This document shows positions 62,757-64,000 of a DNA stretch of 64,000 bases, piece after piece. The first letter of the stretch is position 1. Each line of letters opens with the position of its first letter. The position numbers and the translations under genes are program-made. This stretch comes from Pseudomonas sp. P818. Lineage in GTDB: Bacteria > Pseudomonadota > Gammaproteobacteria > Pseudomonadales > Pseudomonadaceae. The notes beneath the pieces were generated by a model. That model was given only the letters and a program-made list of their open reading frames with translations. It was not told where the DNA came from and ran no database searches. The DNA lies in the NCBI RefSeq assembly GCF_000418555.1, contig NZ_ATKM01000009.1:124001-188000 (forward strand), given 5' to 3'.

Positions 62757-64000
62757 TCAACGGTTGAAGCGTTCGACCAGTGCGTATTGGCCCTGTGCGG
62801 TTCTGGTCAGGGCTTCGCTGAGTTTGGCGGTGCTTTGCGCTTCGCCTGCGGTCTGGTCGGCCAGTTGGGCGATGGTGGTGATGTTCTGGTTGATCTCGTC
62901 GGCCACGGCGCTTTGTTCTTCCGCCGCCGCAGCGATCTGGTTGGCCATGTCGGCGATATTGGCGACCGAGTCACTGATACCGGACAGCGCCTGATCGGCT
63001 TTGAGGACGCGTTCGACGCCTTCGTCGGCCTGTTTGCGGCCGATTTCCATGGTCAGTACGGCCTCTTCGGCAGTACGTTGCAGTTTGGCGATCAGGCCGT
63101 GAATCTGTTCTGTGGATTCGGCGGTGCGCTGGGCGAGGGAACGAACCTCGTCGGCCACCACGGCGAAGCCGCGGCCCATTTCGCCGGCACGTGCGGCTTC
63201 GATGGCGGCGTTGAGAGCGAGCAGGTTGGTCTGATCGGCAATGCCCTTGATCACGTCGACCACACCGCCGATTTCGTTGCTGTCCTGGGCCAGGCGGGTC
63301 ACGGTTTCGCCGGTATCACCCACCGATTGCGACAGGCGCTGGATGGCTTCGCGGGTTTCCGCGGCGATGGTGCGGCCTTCGCCGGTCAGGCGGTTGGCTT
63401 CCTGAGTGGCGATGGCGGTGCGGGCAACGTTGCTGGCCACTTCCAGGGTGGTGGCAGCCATTTCGTTGACTGCCGTGGCGACCTGCTCGGTCTCCTGGCG
63501 CTGGCGCTCGAGGCCATCGGAACTGTTGTGCGCCAGCTGGTCGGCTTCACGCGCCTGCTGGGTCAGTTGCTCTGCAGTGTCCTGCAGGCGGGTGAGACAG
63601 GTTTTCAGGCGCGCATCCTGGCTGAGCATGGCCATTTCCAGGCGCGCTTCGGCGCCGCGGCTGTCGGTGTACATCTGCGCGATCAATGGATCGGAAGTGG
63701 TTTGCTCGGCCAGTTTCAGCAGGCGCTTGATGCCGCGGGTCTGCCAGGCTATGCCGGCCAGCCCCAGCGGGACGGAGAGCATGGCAGCAAGGATGAAGCC
63801 CCAGTTGCTGCCGATCCAGTGACCGATCATGAAGCCGATCTGGCTGACCAGAATGAAGGGCATCCACGCCTGTACGACGGGCAGCCACTGATTGCTGGCA
63901 GGAACGGCCGATTTGCCGGCATTGACACGTGCATACAGCGCTTCGGCGCGGCGCACCTGTTCGGCTGTAGGTTTGACGCGGACGGATTCGTAACCGACGA
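62757..64000 (-). CDS. Aer-type aerotaxis/energy-taxis receptor (partial)
   Basis: This is the C-terminal 410 or so codons of a methyl-accepting chemotaxis protein that continues beyond the right edge. The visible start [20 protein letters not shown] looks like the tail of a PAS domain as in Aer. Two hydrophobic segments follow ([32 protein letters not shown]), then the signalling coiled coil with the tip [20 protein letters not shown] and [20 protein letters not shown]. Such receptors sense redox through FAD bound to PAS. No NWETF-type CheR-binding tail is present at the end. Confidence 0.88.
   Translation of the reverse strand, partial: VGYESVRVKPTAEQVRRAEALYARVNAGKSAVPASNQWLPVVQAWMPFILVSQIGFMIGHWIGSNWGFILAAMLSVPLGLAGIAWQTRGIKRLLKLAEQTTSDPLIAQMYTDSRGAEARLEMAMLSQDARLKTCLTRLQDTAEQLTQQAREADQLAHNSSDGLERQRQETEQVATAVNEMAATTLEVASNVARTAIATQEANRLTGEGRTIAAETREAIQRLSQSVGDTGETVTRLAQDSNEIGGVVDVIKGIADQTNLLALNAAIEAARAGEMGRGFAVVADEVRSLAQRTAESTEQIHGLIAKLQRTAEEAVLTMEIGRKQADEGVERVLKADQALSGISDSVANIADMANQIAAAAEEQSAVADEINQNITTIAQLADQTAGEAQSTAKLSEALTRTAQGQYALVERFNR

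Overview
The window is about 65% GC with gene-dense blocks on both strands. Its gene content and order match the genus Pseudomonas in the broad sense. As I recall the P. aeruginosa PAO1 map (not checked here), roughly 2.5-41.8 kb follows PA1498-PA1529 and 42.3-51 kb follows PA1674-PA1684. A member of the P. mendocina/oleovorans group is possible but is only inference. No rRNA, tRNA, CRISPR array, phage or complete insertion sequence was seen.

Region 1 (0-11 kb): the tail of an outer-membrane efflux protein, a topoisomerase IB, then a leftward glyoxylate-assimilation operon (gcl, hyi, glxR, glycerate kinase, pyruvate kinase) followed by a urea transporter, with a divergent LysR regulator and a GlcG-like gene. 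Region 2 (11-32.5 kb): a purine catabolic island. It has a RutR-like TetR regulator, a moaA paralogue (molybdenum cofactor for xanthine dehydrogenase), NCS1, NCS2 and AzgA-type permeases, a Tsx-like porin, puuE-uraD-allA-puuD with divergent hiuH, a GntR/FCD regulator, guanine deaminase and xdhABC. Together these take guanine and xanthine through urate and allantoin to ureidoglycolate, glyoxylate and urea. The glyoxylate is then used by Region 1 and the urea probably by the urea transporter. An allantoicase gene is not in the cluster.

Two distinct operator families recur at island promoters: a 16-bp RutR-type box (YTGACYNNNNGGTCAR) and a 10-bp palindrome (TTGTRTACAA) typical of FCD-type GntR proteins. 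I infer that the two local regulators share the island, and this is one of the most interesting signals here.

Region 3 (32.7-41.8 kb): alkB2 with a divergent GntR gene, then smc, zipA and ligA. Region 4 (41.9-51.8 kb): glutaredoxin-like, folE, Smr-domain, small membrane proteins, an isochorismatase-like protein, prmB, aroC, an MFS transporter, and a protein related to acireductone dioxygenase that has lost three of its four metal ligands. Region 5 (51.8-60.3 kb): ogt-alkA, an AraC-regulated set of Baeyer-Villiger monooxygenase, esterase and short-chain dehydrogenase, then assorted small enzymes. Region 6 (60.3-62.6 kb): a small accessory patch with a probable PD-(D/E)XK nuclease, a glyoxalase-fold protein, a helix-hairpin-helix protein and an AT-richer HARE-HTH/GIY-YIG nuclease. 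The window closes inside an Aer-type chemoreceptor.

Two genes, xdhA and the MFS gene after aroC, are broken by the same unusual event: short ordered patches copied from about 100-200 bp away. This is either a shared local copying mechanism or an assembly fault. Intergenic spaces hold several repeat families, including three related hairpin elements of about 140 bp, one of them lying on the stop codon of the TetR gene.
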